From assembly GCA_963934795.1 (NCBI GenBank), contig CAWWAF010000029.1, positions 1-38,659 of the forward strand: DNA of 38,659 bases. The letters run 5' to 3'. The stretch comes from UBA8438 sp963934795 (GTDB lineage Bacteria > Acidobacteriota > Vicinamibacteria > Vicinamibacterales > UBA8438). Within the stretch, counting starts at the first letter, position 1. The number at the start of each line of letters is the position of its first letter. The notes under the pieces are model-generated. The model was not told the DNA's origin. It searched no databases and was given only the letters and a program-made list of their open reading frames with translations. The translations under genes were made by a program, and so were the position numbers. Below, in pieces: positions 7,679 to 16,661 of this stretch.

Positions 7679-8383
7679 ATGACCATGACGCTGCGAAGCC
7701 GGGCCCGAACGATCACGCTCACGGCGGCCTGCATAGGCTTGCTCGTAACTGCCACGCCCGGGGTCGCGCAGACGCCGCTGCGAAGCGCTGAAGACTTACA
7801 GCAGGCGCTCCAGCAGCGCTACGAGCTCGTACTCGATCTCAGCGCCGACTTTACGCAGACCTACGAGGGCGGCGTCCTTCGGTCAAGCCTCGTCGAACGT
7901 GGCCGCATGCAGGTGAAGCTCCCTGGCAAAATGCGCTGGGACTATCACGACCCGGAACAGAAGGTGATGGTCTCGGATGGCGCGCAGATGTTTGTCTATC
8001 TACCTGAAGACGAGCAGGTGATGGTGGGGGCGATGCCGGCTGGAGACCACGCCAGCACACCAGCGTTGCTGCTTGCGGGTGTGGGAGACTTTGTCGACGA
8101 TTTCACGGCTGCCTTGGACACCGTCCAGGACGCCCCGCCGGACAGCTACGTCCTGCGCCTGACCCCGACGCGCCCAGAGCCGGATTTCGAATTTTTGACC
8201 CTCGTGTTGGACCCACGCTCTCTGGCGATCACACGTCTCATCGCGTACGACCTCCAAGGTGGGGTCTCAACCTTCTCCTTCTCCAACCTACAGGAGAATC
8301 GCGATTTATCCGATACACCGTTTACCTTCGAGATCCCACGTGGCACAGAAATCATCCACCTCAACGAGTCCGCACCACTGTAG
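7679..8383 (+). CDS. lolA: Outer-membrane lipoprotein carrier LolA
   Basis: LolA is the periplasmic chaperone that ferries lipoproteins to the outer membrane. The product is 234 residues from ATG 7679 (another ATG at 7685), with a signal peptide ending near GVAQ. The LolA half-barrel is recognisable: LSADFTQTYEGG, GRMQVKLPGKMRWDY, YLPEDEQVMV, and late FEFLTLVLDPRSLAITRL. The gene ends in tandem TAGTAG. The following secretin gene appears to begin inside it (GTG 8340). That secretin is itself a predicted lipoprotein, so the pair would make a carrier and a likely client. Confidence 0.88.
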   Translation: MTMTLRSRARTITLTAACIGLLVTATPGVAQTPLRSAEDLQQALQQRYELVLDLSADFTQTYEGGVLRSSLVERGRMQVKLPGKMRWDYHDPEQKVMVSDGAQMFVYLPEDEQVMVGAMPAGDHASTPALLLAGVGDFVDDFTAALDTVQDAPPDSYVLRLTPTRPEPDFEFLTLVLDPRSLAITRLIAYDLQGGVSTFSFSNLQENRDLSDTPFTFEIPRGTEIIHLNESAPL

Positions 8384-10175
8384 TAGCCAGCACCGGCGGA
8401 GCCATAGCCGTTACGTCCTGGTGCTGCTGGTGGCGAGCCTCGCCTGGACCGGGTGTGCCACCGGAGCCCATGACCGCGCACGCACCGCCGAGTTGTCGGA
8501 CGACTACGATGCCGCCGTGGTCGAGTACACCCGGGCGCTGCGGGAGCGTCCGACCGATCGTGGTCTGCAGCGGGATCTGGAGCGAGCCACGCTTCGGGCC
8601 GGCCAGTATCACTACTCGCTGGGACGGCGGCAGGCTGGGCTGGGCAACTACGACGACGCGTTGGTGGAGTACCAGATCGCGTCCGAGATGAACCCCGAGA
8701 GCGGCGAGATCCAGGATGCGCTCCGTGAGACCCGGAGCGCGGTCCAGACCAGACTCATCGCGCGGGAGGAGGGCCAAACCGAACTGGAGGCCCTGATCGA
8801 ACGCGCCAGCGCGCTACCACCGGACGGCTTTACCCTACCGGACGCCACGCTCCCAGACTCACTGGTGTTCCGCGACGCCAGCACGCGCGATGTCTTCTCC
8901 GCGCTCGGTCAATTCGCTGACATCAGCGTCATCTTCGACCCCGCGTTCATCGACGAAGCGGTGTCCATCGACCTGCGTGGCGCCTCGCTCTCTAACGCGC
9001 TCACCGCGGTCGCGCGCTCGACACGCAACTTCTACCGCATCACCGGCGATCAGACCGTCACCGTGATTCCGGACACGCCGGCGAAACGCCGCGAGTATGA
9101 AGAGGAAGTCGTTCAGACGTTCTACCTGAGTAACGCAGATGTCGGAGAGACGATGGACCTGCTGCGTCTGGTCATTGACCTCCGACGGCTGGCTCCGATC
9201 ACGGCGACCCGCGCCATCTCGGTCCGAGACACGCCAGAACGTCTCGCCGCCACCGCCAGACTCATCTCCGCCATTGACAAGGCGCGACCCGAGGTCGTCA
9301 TCGACGTCGAACTCCTTGAAGTCGACCGTTCTCGTCTACAAGAGTACGGGCTGCAGTTCGCATCGCCCGGCTCTTCGGGTATCGACGGCTCCGCGACGGT
9401 TGACGGCGGCGGTCGGTTCCTCGACGAACTCTCGACCCTCGGCAGCTCGGATGTCTTCGTCGCCAACATCCCTGGCCTCTTCTACCGGTTGCTGAAACGT
9501 GACTCAGACACCCGCACCCTGGCGAACCCGCACCTCCGCACATCCGAGGGGTTGCCCGCTCAAGCTCGCTTTGGGGACCGGGTGCCGATCCCGGCCACGA
9601 CGTTTTCGCCGATCGCCACCGGCGGTATTCAGCAGCAACCGATTACCTCGTTCAACTATGCGGACATCGGTGTCAACATCGACATCACACCGCTGACCCA
9701 TCACAACGACGACGTCTCGTTACAACTGTCCATCGAGGTGAGTAATATCTCCGGCACAGGATTCGGGGGTCTGCCGACCATCGGGAACCGGTCAATCGAA
9801 ACGACCATCCGATTGCGAGACGGTGAAACGAACATTCTGGCTGGTCTGATTCGTGACGACGAGCGAGACTCACTGGAGGGGATCCCGGGCCTGAGCGACC
9901 TCCCGGTGATCGGGCGTCTCTTCGCCCGCAATACACGAGAAACCCAGGAGACGGACATCATCGTCACCCTGACACCCAGAATCATCCGGGTGCTCGATCT
10001 TGAGGAACGCGACATCCGAGCGTTCCGCGTCGAGCGTGATACCGGAAGCGGACTCGACATCAGAGCCCCTCTGCCGGCACCGTTGACGAACCAAGCGCGA
10101 CCGGCCGCGCCACCCGCCAGGCCAGGCGCCGGAGCCGCGCCCATCCTGCCGCCACCGCTCATCCCGCCACAATAG
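8340..10175 (+). CDS. TPR-containing secretin lipoprotein (GspD/PilQ-like)
   Basis: This outer-membrane secretin has about 611 residues from GTG 8340. The start is inferred: upstream codons overlap lolA, and no ATG lies before the signal peptide. After a basic stretch comes a hydrophobic segment and lipobox SLAWTGC, so the protein is probably lipidated. Residues from about 45 to 130 form TPR-like helices (DYDAAVVEYTRALRERP, NYDDALVEYQIASEMNP). Next are secretin/TonB short N-terminal and N-domains (VFRDASTRDVFSALGQ, FYLSNADVGETMDLLR). The C-terminal gate has the secretin signature IPGLSDLPVIGRLF and TLTPRIIRV. The family exports type II secretion substrates or type IV pili; no other pilus or secretion gene is in the window. 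The tail is Pro/Ala-rich. Confidence 0.87.
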   Translation: MAQKSSTSTSPHHCSSQHRRSHSRYVLVLLVASLAWTGCATGAHDRARTAELSDDYDAAVVEYTRALRERPTDRGLQRDLERATLRAGQYHYSLGRRQAGLGNYDDALVEYQIASEMNPESGEIQDALRETRSAVQTRLIAREEGQTELEALIERASALPPDGFTLPDATLPDSLVFRDASTRDVFSALGQFADISVIFDPAFIDEAVSIDLRGASLSNALTAVARSTRNFYRITGDQTVTVIPDTPAKRREYEEEVVQTFYLSNADVGETMDLLRLVIDLRRLAPITATRAISVRDTPERLAATARLISAIDKARPEVVIDVELLEVDRSRLQEYGLQFASPGSSGIDGSATVDGGGRFLDELSTLGSSDVFVANIPGLFYRLLKRDSDTRTLANPHLRTSEGLPAQARFGDRVPIPATTFSPIATGGIQQQPITSFNYADIGVNIDITPLTHHNDDVSLQLSIEVSNISGTGFGGLPTIGNRSIETTIRLRDGETNILAGLIRDDERDSLEGIPGLSDLPVIGRLFARNTRETQETDIIVTLTPRIIRVLDLEERDIRAFRVERDTGSGLDIRAPLPAPLTNQARPAAPPARPGAGAAPILPPPLIPPQ

Positions 10176-10235
10176 CGCTCGCCGCCCCGTGCGGTCCACA
10201 CCGCCAGCGAGGGGGCCGTGACGACACGATGTGCA

Positions 10236-11534
10236 CTAGCGCTGCTCAACCTCGATGTGCGCGCCGAGCCCGCGCAATCGTTCGACGAGTTGCGCATACC
10301 CGCGCTCGACCGTCTCCAGCGGCTGAATGCGGCTGGTCCCGGTCGCGGCCAGGGCCGCGGCAATCAGCGCCATACCGGAACGGAGATCCCGGCTGTCCAG
10401 CGTGCGGCCCGTGAGGCGGGCCGGACCGTTCACGATCATCCGGTGAGAATCGCAGAGGAACAGGTTCGCCCCCATGCCGCTCAACTGCTCCAAGGCGAAT
10501 AGCCGCAGCTCATACATCCAGTCGTGCACCAGCGTCCGGCCAGTGGCTTGTGTCGCCAGCACGCTCATGAGACTGACCATATCGCTCGGGAATCCCGGCC
10601 ACGGCGCGGTCGTGATTTGGCGAATCGCCACCGGTGAGGACGGTCGAACGAGCAGGCGATGCGCGTCGACATCGCAGTCAACTTGCATGCGTCGCAACAC
10701 CGTCGTGATCGGCTCCAGGTCAGACGCCCTAGCGCCGCACACCTCCAGCTCACCACCGGTCACCGCGGCCACGACGGCCCAGCTCCCGGCTTCAATGTAG
10801 TCTCCACTCAGGCGGTGTGCCGCGCCGCTCAGGGCGCCGCCCCCAGAGACACGGATGGTCGGCGTCCCGGCGCCTTCCACCTTCGCCCCCATTTGTGTCA
10901 AGAACTCGCACAACTCGACCACGTGGGGCTCGCAGGCGGCGTGACGAATCTCACTCTCACCCGGTGCCGCCGCCGCCGCCAGAAGCGCCGTTTCAGTCCC
11001 GGTGACCGAGGCCTCTTCGAGATACACCGAGGCCGGCACCAGTCCACCTGGAGCTTCTAGGACGTAGTCAGCCGCCGTGTCCTCGCGCCGCCGCACCCCC
11101 ATCGCACCCAGCGCCTGCAGATGCACCGACAAGGTGCGTCTGGCCGGGAAATCGCCACCGGGCGGCGCCAGCCGAACCTGCCCACACCGTGCCAACAGTG
11201 GACCACAGAGCAGCACTGAACCGCGCAGCCGCCCGACCAACTTACGGTCCGGCTCATGACCGGTCACCTGCTCGCAACGGACCGTGAGGCTGGTCGTGCC
11301 GAGTCCGTCCACCGAGGCCCCCAGACCGCGGAGCAGCTCGGCCATCACCTGTACGTCTTTGATGCGAGGCACATTCGTCAGCTCGCACGGTGCATCCGTG
11401 AGCAAGCACGCCGCCAGCAGGGGCAATGCCGAGTTTTTGTTCCCCTCGACGTCAAGCCGCCCCGCCAGGCGATGGCCGCCTTCGACGACCAGTGTCGTCG
11501 GGCCGTCGTTGGGTCCAGTACTCCCTGTATTCAT
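10236..11534 (-). CDS. murA: UDP-N-acetylglucosamine 1-carboxyvinyltransferase, Asp-type
   Basis: MurA transfers enolpyruvate to UDP-GlcNAc, the first committed step of peptidoglycan synthesis. The product is 432 residues from ATG 11534, which overlaps the murB stop (ATGA) and follows GAGGTGG. GNKNSALPLL holds the Lys-Asn pair of the active site, and LRGSVLLCGPLLAR binds substrate. The catalytic-loop position that is Cys115 in E. coli is Asp128 here (PPGGDFPARR, codon GAT at 11151-11153), while the following Arg is kept. Characterised Asp-bearing MurAs (mycobacterial, chlamydial) work but resist fosfomycin, so intrinsic insensitivity is expected. It is the last gene of the cell-wall operon and converges on the secretin gene. 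Confidence 0.93.
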   Translation of the reverse strand: MNTGSTGPNDGPTTLVVEGGHRLAGRLDVEGNKNSALPLLAACLLTDAPCELTNVPRIKDVQVMAELLRGLGASVDGLGTTSLTVRCEQVTGHEPDRKLVGRLRGSVLLCGPLLARCGQVRLAPPGGDFPARRTLSVHLQALGAMGVRRREDTAADYVLEAPGGLVPASVYLEEASVTGTETALLAAAAAPGESEIRHAACEPHVVELCEFLTQMGAKVEGAGTPTIRVSGGGALSGAAHRLSGDYIEAGSWAVVAAVTGGELEVCGARASDLEPITTVLRRMQVDCDVDAHRLLVRPSSPVAIRQITTAPWPGFPSDMVSLMSVLATQATGRTLVHDWMYELRLFALEQLSGMGANLFLCDSHRMIVNGPARLTGRTLDSRDLRSGMALIAAALAATGTSRIQPLETVERGYAQLVERLRGLGAHIEVEQR

Positions 11535-12532
11535 TCCACCTCGTTTCGTCCCTCGGGCTCGAAGTCCCCGAGGTACACCAATTCTTCGCGCAAGACGACC
11601 CCGAACCGCTCGCCGACGACCTCGCGGCATCGGTCTATGAGTGCGCGCACATCGCGCGCCGAAGCGCCTCCCTCGTTGACGACAAAATTCCCGTGCACCT
11701 GCGACACCACGGCCCCACCGATCCGGTAGCCCTTGAGTCCGACGAGCTCGACCAGTGCGCCAGCCGAACGAGGCACGCCGTCCGGCAGCGGGCCTTCGTC
11801 AGCTCGGGGATTCTGGAAGACGCAGCCCGCCGACGCCTGATCCAATGGCTGGGTACGCTTACGGAACGCGAGTGAACGGCGCGCCGCCTCCCGCAGTGTC
11901 GCGACCGGACCGTCGGCCACCCTGAATTCAGCCCAGAGCACCAATTCTCCCGTGTGCTGCACCCGACTATCGTCGTATCCGAACCCCATCTCGCCCGCTG
12001 GCACGCGCACCACCGCGCCAGACCGATCGACGAGCCCAACCGCCGTCACGATATCACCCAGCAACCGGCCGTCGAAATGCGCATTGCCGCGGATAGCGCC
12101 GCCAACCGTCCCCGGCGTGCCAGCCCACCGTTCGAGTCCTCCGAGACCACGATGGAGCGTCCACCGCACCAGGCCATTCAGAGTCACACCGCAGTCGGCA
12201 CGGACGGTGTCCGCGTCGGGACACTCGATGGCGCCATGTCGTAACCGCAGTACGACCCCACGCACACCGCCGTCGCCTACCAAGACGTTGGAGCCGCCAC
12301 CCAGCACGGTGAGTGGGACGCCGAGCTCCGCCGTGAGACGCACGGCCGTGACGATGTCGTCTGGGCGACTGGTCTCGACCAACCAGTCGGCGTGTCCCCC
12401 GGTGCGAAATGTCGTCAGCGCTCCGAGCGGGACGCGGCGTCCAACCCGGTCGCCAAGGGCATCCCTTAGCCGACGCGCCGTGCCTTCATCACTCGTGCCC
12501 ACAGGCTCTCTGTTGCTCAAGACGTGCGCCAT
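11531..12532 (-). CDS. murB: UDP-N-acetylenolpyruvoylglucosamine reductase
   Basis: This FAD enzyme reduces the MurA product to UDP-MurNAc. The product is 333 residues from ATG 12532, which lies 16 bases inside pxpC. FAD-binding motifs are clear: LTVLGGGSNVLVGDGG, GLGGLERWAGTPGTVGGAI and MGFGYDDSRV. The proton-donor position is Cys in SAGCVFQNP where E. coli has Ser; Cys occurs in many type II MurBs and should be functional. The C-terminal REELVYLG supplies the conserved Glu region. The stop overlaps the murA start by four bases (ATGA), implying translational coupling of the two consecutive enzymes. Confidence 0.93.
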   Translation of the reverse strand: MAHVLSNREPVGTSDEGTARRLRDALGDRVGRRVPLGALTTFRTGGHADWLVETSRPDDIVTAVRLTAELGVPLTVLGGGSNVLVGDGGVRGVVLRLRHGAIECPDADTVRADCGVTLNGLVRWTLHRGLGGLERWAGTPGTVGGAIRGNAHFDGRLLGDIVTAVGLVDRSGAVVRVPAGEMGFGYDDSRVQHTGELVLWAEFRVADGPVATLREAARRSLAFRKRTQPLDQASAGCVFQNPRADEGPLPDGVPRSAGALVELVGLKGYRIGGAVVSQVHGNFVVNEGGASARDVRALIDRCREVVGERFGVVLREELVYLGDFEPEGRNEVE

Positions 12533-13470
12533 TCGGTGAACGCCATGAGCCGTTGTTGCTGAGCGATCAAGGCGCCGACCGCCGACCCGCGGTCGCATGC
12601 CTCGAATCGAATCCAGTCACCTGGCGCAAGCTGGCCCACCAGCGGCAGATCAGCGCTGATGACCGTCGCGATCCGCGGATACCCGCCCGTGGTCTGCCGG
12701 TCCGCCATCAACAGAATCGGATGGCCCGAGGGTGGCACTTGCACGGTGCCGCACGGCGTGGCCGCAGACAACATCGACGTCTCATCAACCAGTGCCAGCG
12801 GTGGACCCGACAAGCGATACGCCATCCGATTCGAGTCGGCCGCAACGGTGAACCGCGTCGTCATCAACCCTGCTAGCGCCGCCTCCCCGCACCGCGCACC
12901 ATCTTCTTCCGTGTGAGGCGTCTCGATAGTCCGCACCCGAGCCCCCCCGTCCGGCAGCGGGAGTGGCGCAATCGGGGCGACCCGCCGTGCCGACCCGCGA
13001 GCCATCGGTCCCATCACCAGCCGATCGCCGGCGTGCAGACGTCGACCGCCTAACCCGCCGAATCCACTGGCCAGATCGGTACTGCGACTCCCCAACACCG
13101 GGGGTACGTCGATGCCGCCAGCCACCCCAAGGTAGGCCCGTGCCCCGGCGCCGCGAGGCCCGAATCGCAGCACGCTCCCCAGACGCGCCCGACACGCGAC
13201 ACCCATCGGCACGACGACCTGGTCGAGATACAGCTCGAATTCGGCGCCGGTGACGGCGAACGAGACGTCATCCCGGAATTCGAGCGTCGGACCTGTGAGC
13301 GTCACCTCGAGGGTCGCACAGTCCGCAGGGTTGCCCACGGCCAGATTCGCGAGCTGGTGTGAGACGTCGTCCATCGGCCCCGCTACCGGCACGCCAAGCG
13401 ACTGACTCCCCCACCGCCCACGGTCCTGCACGGTCGTCAGCAGCCCCGGCTCCAAAATGTCGATCGTCAC
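12517..13470 (-). CDS. pxpC: 5-oxoprolinase subunit C (carboxyltransferase-like)
   Basis: The 317-residue protein is of the KipA/PxpC family, formerly biotin-dependent carboxyltransferase C-terminal. LLTTVQDRGRWGSQSLGVPVAGPMD is the family opening, and GHPILLMADRQTTGGYPRIATV closes the core. With PxpA and PxpB it performs ATP-dependent opening of 5-oxoproline to glutamate. The start is GTG 13470, overlapping the pxpB stop (GTGA), so the two subunits are coupled. PxpA (LamB/YcsF family) is not seen in the window. Its place between mpl and murB, within cell-wall genes, is unusual. Confidence 0.88.
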   Translation of the reverse strand: MTIDILEPGLLTTVQDRGRWGSQSLGVPVAGPMDDVSHQLANLAVGNPADCATLEVTLTGPTLEFRDDVSFAVTGAEFELYLDQVVVPMGVACRARLGSVLRFGPRGAGARAYLGVAGGIDVPPVLGSRSTDLASGFGGLGGRRLHAGDRLVMGPMARGSARRVAPIAPLPLPDGGARVRTIETPHTEEDGARCGEAALAGLMTTRFTVAADSNRMAYRLSGPPLALVDETSMLSAATPCGTVQVPPSGHPILLMADRQTTGGYPRIATVISADLPLVGQLAPGDWIRFEACDRGSAVGALIAQQQRLMAFTEWRTS

Positions 13471-14129
13471 GGCCCTCCCACCTCCCGGACCGATTCGAAC
13501 CTGACGAGATCACCCGGTTGCCACGGGCAGGGCGGCTCTCGGTTCGGGTCGAACGGCTCGACCGTGGCACGACCAATCACATGCCAGCCCCCTGGCGCGC
13601 TCGCCGGGTACACACCGGTCTGCTCGCCTGCGATACCCACAGAGCCCGCAGCGACCCCGGTCCGTGGCGTGTGGCGCCGAGGAATCGCGATACGGGAATC
13701 GACCGCACCCATGTAGGGGAACCCCGCAAGGAACCCCAGCATGTAGACCCGATAACAGGTGCCCGTGTGGAGCTCGATCACCCGCTCTGGGGAGACCCCG
13801 GCGAATCGGGCGACCGCACACAGATCGGGACCTCCGTCGCCCCCGTACACGACGGGAACCACGATGTTCCGCGATGCAGCGGTGGCGTCGAGCGGTGCCG
13901 CCGCCGCGGCCTCCAACCCTGCCCACAGGCGACCCAGATCAGTCTGAAGTGGGTCCATATACACCGTCACCGCGTGATAGGTGGGCACCACGTCGCGGAC
14001 GCCAGGGTACCCAGCGGCCCGCACGGCGTCCGCCACCGCCACGACACGAGTGCTGACGTCGGCGTCGATACGCGCGGGGAACGAGACCGTGACGGCGGCG
14101 TCCCCCGTCATCGTGATGTGCCAATGCAT
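13467..14129 (-). CDS. pxpB: 5-oxoprolinase subunit B (KipI-like)
   Basis: This is a 220-residue PxpB/KipI-family protein. The N-domain is MTGDAAVTVSFP ... VVPTYHAVTVYMDP, and the cyclophilin-like C-domain has YMLGFLAGFPYMG, GSVGIAGEQTGVYP and APGGWHVIGRA. It partners PxpC in 5-oxoprolinase. In Bacillus the homologous pair was first described as kinase inhibitors, so a regulatory role cannot be excluded. ATG 14129 has no strong ribosome site, but a GGGGC-AGTA-GCCCC hairpin sits eight bases upstream (14138-14151). A gap of 123 bases separates it from mpl, the longest inside the operon. Confidence 0.88.
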   Translation of the reverse strand: MHWHITMTGDAAVTVSFPARIDADVSTRVVAVADAVRAAGYPGVRDVVPTYHAVTVYMDPLQTDLGRLWAGLEAAAAAPLDATAASRNIVVPVVYGGDGGPDLCAVARFAGVSPERVIELHTGTCYRVYMLGFLAGFPYMGAVDSRIAIPRRHTPRTGVAAGSVGIAGEQTGVYPASAPGGWHVIGRATVEPFDPNREPPCPWQPGDLVRFESVREVGGP

Positions 14130-14252
14130 AGTGAGACGGGGCTACTGCCCCAGGCCCGGCGCATACGACCGCGAGGGCCATGCGCCACGCTCCTCCCCAG
14201 CCGCCGAGCGCAGCGCCAAACATATTCGTCCGAGCCGGCGCGCGGCGCGTCG

Positions 14253-15680
14253 CTACGGGCCGCGAGGCGGACTCGGGTCATCCGCCGTGTCCGAGACGGA
14301 CAACGCCTTGAGCAATCGGTCGTGAATGCCCCCAAATGCGCCGTTCGACATCACGACGACCAGGTCTCCATCACCCGCGTCCTCCGCCACCGCACCCACG
14401 ATATCGTCCACGTCGGCGAAATGCCTCGCGCGCGGACCGGTAAGGCCGATTCCCTCTACGAGCTCCAGTTCGGACAGCCGCTCGTCGTCCGGGAGCGACG
14501 ACCGATAGACCTCGCCGATGATGACTTCATCGGCTGCTTGGAACGCAGCGGCGAAGTCGGCCTGAAAGACGCGCCGGCAAGAGCTGGCCGAACGCGGCTC
14601 GAATACGGCCCAGACCCGCCGCGTCGGAAACGCGGCTCGGACACCGGCCAACGTCTCGCGCACCGCCGTCGGGTGATGTGCGAAGTCGTCGAACACCGTG
14701 ACGCCCCGGGCACGACCACGTAGTTCCAGCCGCCGCTTGACCCCTTTGAACCTGGCCAACGCAGTGGCCACCGCCTCTAGCCCGATCCCGACGCCGTGTG
14801 CCACGGCAGTGGCCGCGAGCACATTTCTGACGTTGAAGGCCCCTACCAGGGGAACGTCCACCTCGCACACGCGTGCGCCGTGGTGCTCAACGCCAAAATA
14901 GGTCCCGTCAGGCCGGGTCACCACGTCGACGGCCCGCCAGTCAGCCGCGTCGGAGAACCCGAACGTGGTCACCTGGCACGGCGCCCCCTCGGCCATCTCC
15001 AGCGCCGGCGCGCTGTCGGCCCCGAGCACCAGCCGTCCGCCACGCGGTAGCAACGACACCAGCCGTCGTACGGCGATCCGAATCGCCTCGAAGTCGGCGT
15101 AGATGTCCGCATGGTCGAACTCGAGATTGCCCACCACTGCGACCCGGGGCACGTATTTCAAGAATTTCGCCGTCTTGTCGAAGAACGCGCTGTCGTACTC
15201 GTCTCCCTCGATAACGAATTCGCGACCGTCGCCCAACCGATAGCTCGACGCGAAATTCTCGACCAGCCCGCCGACCAGGAAACTCGGGTCGCGACCGCAG
15301 TCGCTGAGCACCCAGCTGACCAATGCGGTCGTGGTCGTCTTCCCGTGAGTCCCCGCGACCACGATCGGATCTCGGTCCCACAGAAATTCGTCCCTTACCA
15401 TCTCCGGCAGCGAGCGATACCGAAGCCGACGGTCCAAGACCGCCTCGACCTCAGGGTTCCCACGCGACACCGCGTTTCCAATCACCACGAGTTCGATATC
15501 CGGCGTGATGTGCGCCTCGTCGAAGCCGTCGAGACAGACAATCCCACGGGCGGCGAGAAAGTCGCTCATCGGTGGATAGACGTGCGCATCGGACCCGTGA
15601 ACAGCGTGCCCCCGGTCGACGAGCATCGCCGCCAATGTCGCCATGGCGGTGCCGCAGACCCCAATCAGGTACACCTTCAT
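14253..15680 (-). CDS. mpl: UDP-MurNAc:L-Ala-D-Glu-mDAP ligase
   Basis: This Mur-ligase-family enzyme reattaches recycled murein tripeptide to UDP-MurNAc. The product is 475 residues from ATG 15680, which overlaps the ldcA stop (ATGA). It is Mpl rather than MurC: the start VYLIGVCGTAMATLA and especially GSDAHVYPPMS are Mpl hallmarks. The ATP loop is GTHGKTTTTALV; EGDEYDSAFFD and FDDFAHHPTAVRETL follow in the central and C-terminal domains. It presupposes meso-diaminopimelate peptidoglycan. Its neighbours nagZ and ldcA act just before it in recycling. Confidence 0.93.
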   Translation of the reverse strand: MKVYLIGVCGTAMATLAAMLVDRGHAVHGSDAHVYPPMSDFLAARGIVCLDGFDEAHITPDIELVVIGNAVSRGNPEVEAVLDRRLRYRSLPEMVRDEFLWDRDPIVVAGTHGKTTTTALVSWVLSDCGRDPSFLVGGLVENFASSYRLGDGREFVIEGDEYDSAFFDKTAKFLKYVPRVAVVGNLEFDHADIYADFEAIRIAVRRLVSLLPRGGRLVLGADSAPALEMAEGAPCQVTTFGFSDAADWRAVDVVTRPDGTYFGVEHHGARVCEVDVPLVGAFNVRNVLAATAVAHGVGIGLEAVATALARFKGVKRRLELRGRARGVTVFDDFAHHPTAVRETLAGVRAAFPTRRVWAVFEPRSASSCRRVFQADFAAAFQAADEVIIGEVYRSSLPDDERLSELELVEGIGLTGPRARHFADVDDIVGAVAEDAGDGDLVVVMSNGAFGGIHDRLLKALSVSDTADDPSPPRGP

Positions 15681-16597
15681 ATGACCGCTGACTCCGTGAA
15701 CACCAGACGGGACCGACGACCGGCCTCGAGCGTGACTTCCACGCCGAGCGGCACCGTCAGCGCGGGCCCTCGTGTGTGACCGGTGGGAAACCCAAAGACC
15801 ACCGGACCTGTGAATGTCTCGAAAAAATCGGCCACGACATCGCGGGCGGTTGGGCAGCCGTTTGGTTCGTCGCACGCTGGGAACTCACCGCACACGATGC
15901 CCGATGCCCGAGACAGGAGGCCGCTCGCGGCCAGTTGCGTCAGCATCCGGTCCAAGCGATATGGCCGCTCACCAATTTCGTCGAGCAGCAAGACAAATCC
16001 CGCAGGCGGTGCAAACGCGAATGGGGTGCCCAGTGACGCCGTGAGCTGGGTCAACGTGCCTCCCAGCAGCGGCCCCGTCGCGAGACCGGCCCTGACCACG
16101 CAGAGGCCATCTGGCACGAGCTCGCCCACCGGCTCGACTGCCATCAGAGACCGCGTGAACGACGCGCGGTCGTAGCGGGCCTCACCGTCGCCGAGGTTCA
16201 ACACCATCGGCCCGTGAAAACAGGTGGTGTCGCAGTGGCAGGTCAGATACGAGAGCAGTGCGGTCAGATCACTGTGCCCGATGAAGGCCTTGCTTGAACT
16301 GCGAAAGAGCGCGCGGTCGAGAAACGGCAAGATCTGAGCGCTCCCGTACCCGCCGCGCGCCGCCATGATCGCCGCGATCGAGCGGTCAGCCCACGCCGCA
16401 TTGAGCGCCGCCGCACGCCCCTGCGCATCGCCCGCCACGTATCCCCGCCGAGCGAAGAGTCCATCCGTCACGACCGGACACAAGCCGAGTTTCTCGATCT
16501 CCCCGACGCCAGCGTCAAAACGGTCGCGGTCGAAGGGGCTGGCCGGCGCCACCAGCGCCACCCGATCTCCAGGACTAAGCATCCGCGGCTTCCGCAT
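15677..16597 (-). CDS. ldcA: L,D-carboxypeptidase (murein tetrapeptide)
   Basis: This is a serine peptidase of family S66, 306 residues from ATG 16597 (GTG at 16600 is an alternative). It removes the terminal D-Ala from recycled tetrapeptides, giving the tripeptide that Mpl uses. The catalytic Ser is in AFIGHSDLTALL, the Glu in LLDEIGERPYRLDRML and the His in FGFPTGHTRGP; MAARGGYGSAQILPFLD is the conserved oxyanion region. No signal peptide is seen, so it is cytoplasmic. It lies 64 bases after nagZ and overlaps mpl by four bases. Confidence 0.93.
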   Translation of the reverse strand: MRKPRMLSPGDRVALVAPASPFDRDRFDAGVGEIEKLGLCPVVTDGLFARRGYVAGDAQGRAAALNAAWADRSIAAIMAARGGYGSAQILPFLDRALFRSSSKAFIGHSDLTALLSYLTCHCDTTCFHGPMVLNLGDGEARYDRASFTRSLMAVEPVGELVPDGLCVVRAGLATGPLLGGTLTQLTASLGTPFAFAPPAGFVLLLDEIGERPYRLDRMLTQLAASGLLSRASGIVCGEFPACDEPNGCPTARDVVADFFETFTGPVVFGFPTGHTRGPALTVPLGVEVTLEAGRRSRLVFTESAVI

Positions 16598-16661
16598 CAC
16601 GTACCCATCCACTGGTCGCGTCCCCCCGGCCCACCCGGTCGGGCTTGGTCCGACAGCCCGC

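Noticed and set aside
13359..14723. Plus-strand open frame of 454 codons opposite pxpBC and mpl
   Set aside because: It is Arg/Pro/His-rich without motifs and crosses several real gene boundaries on the other strand.
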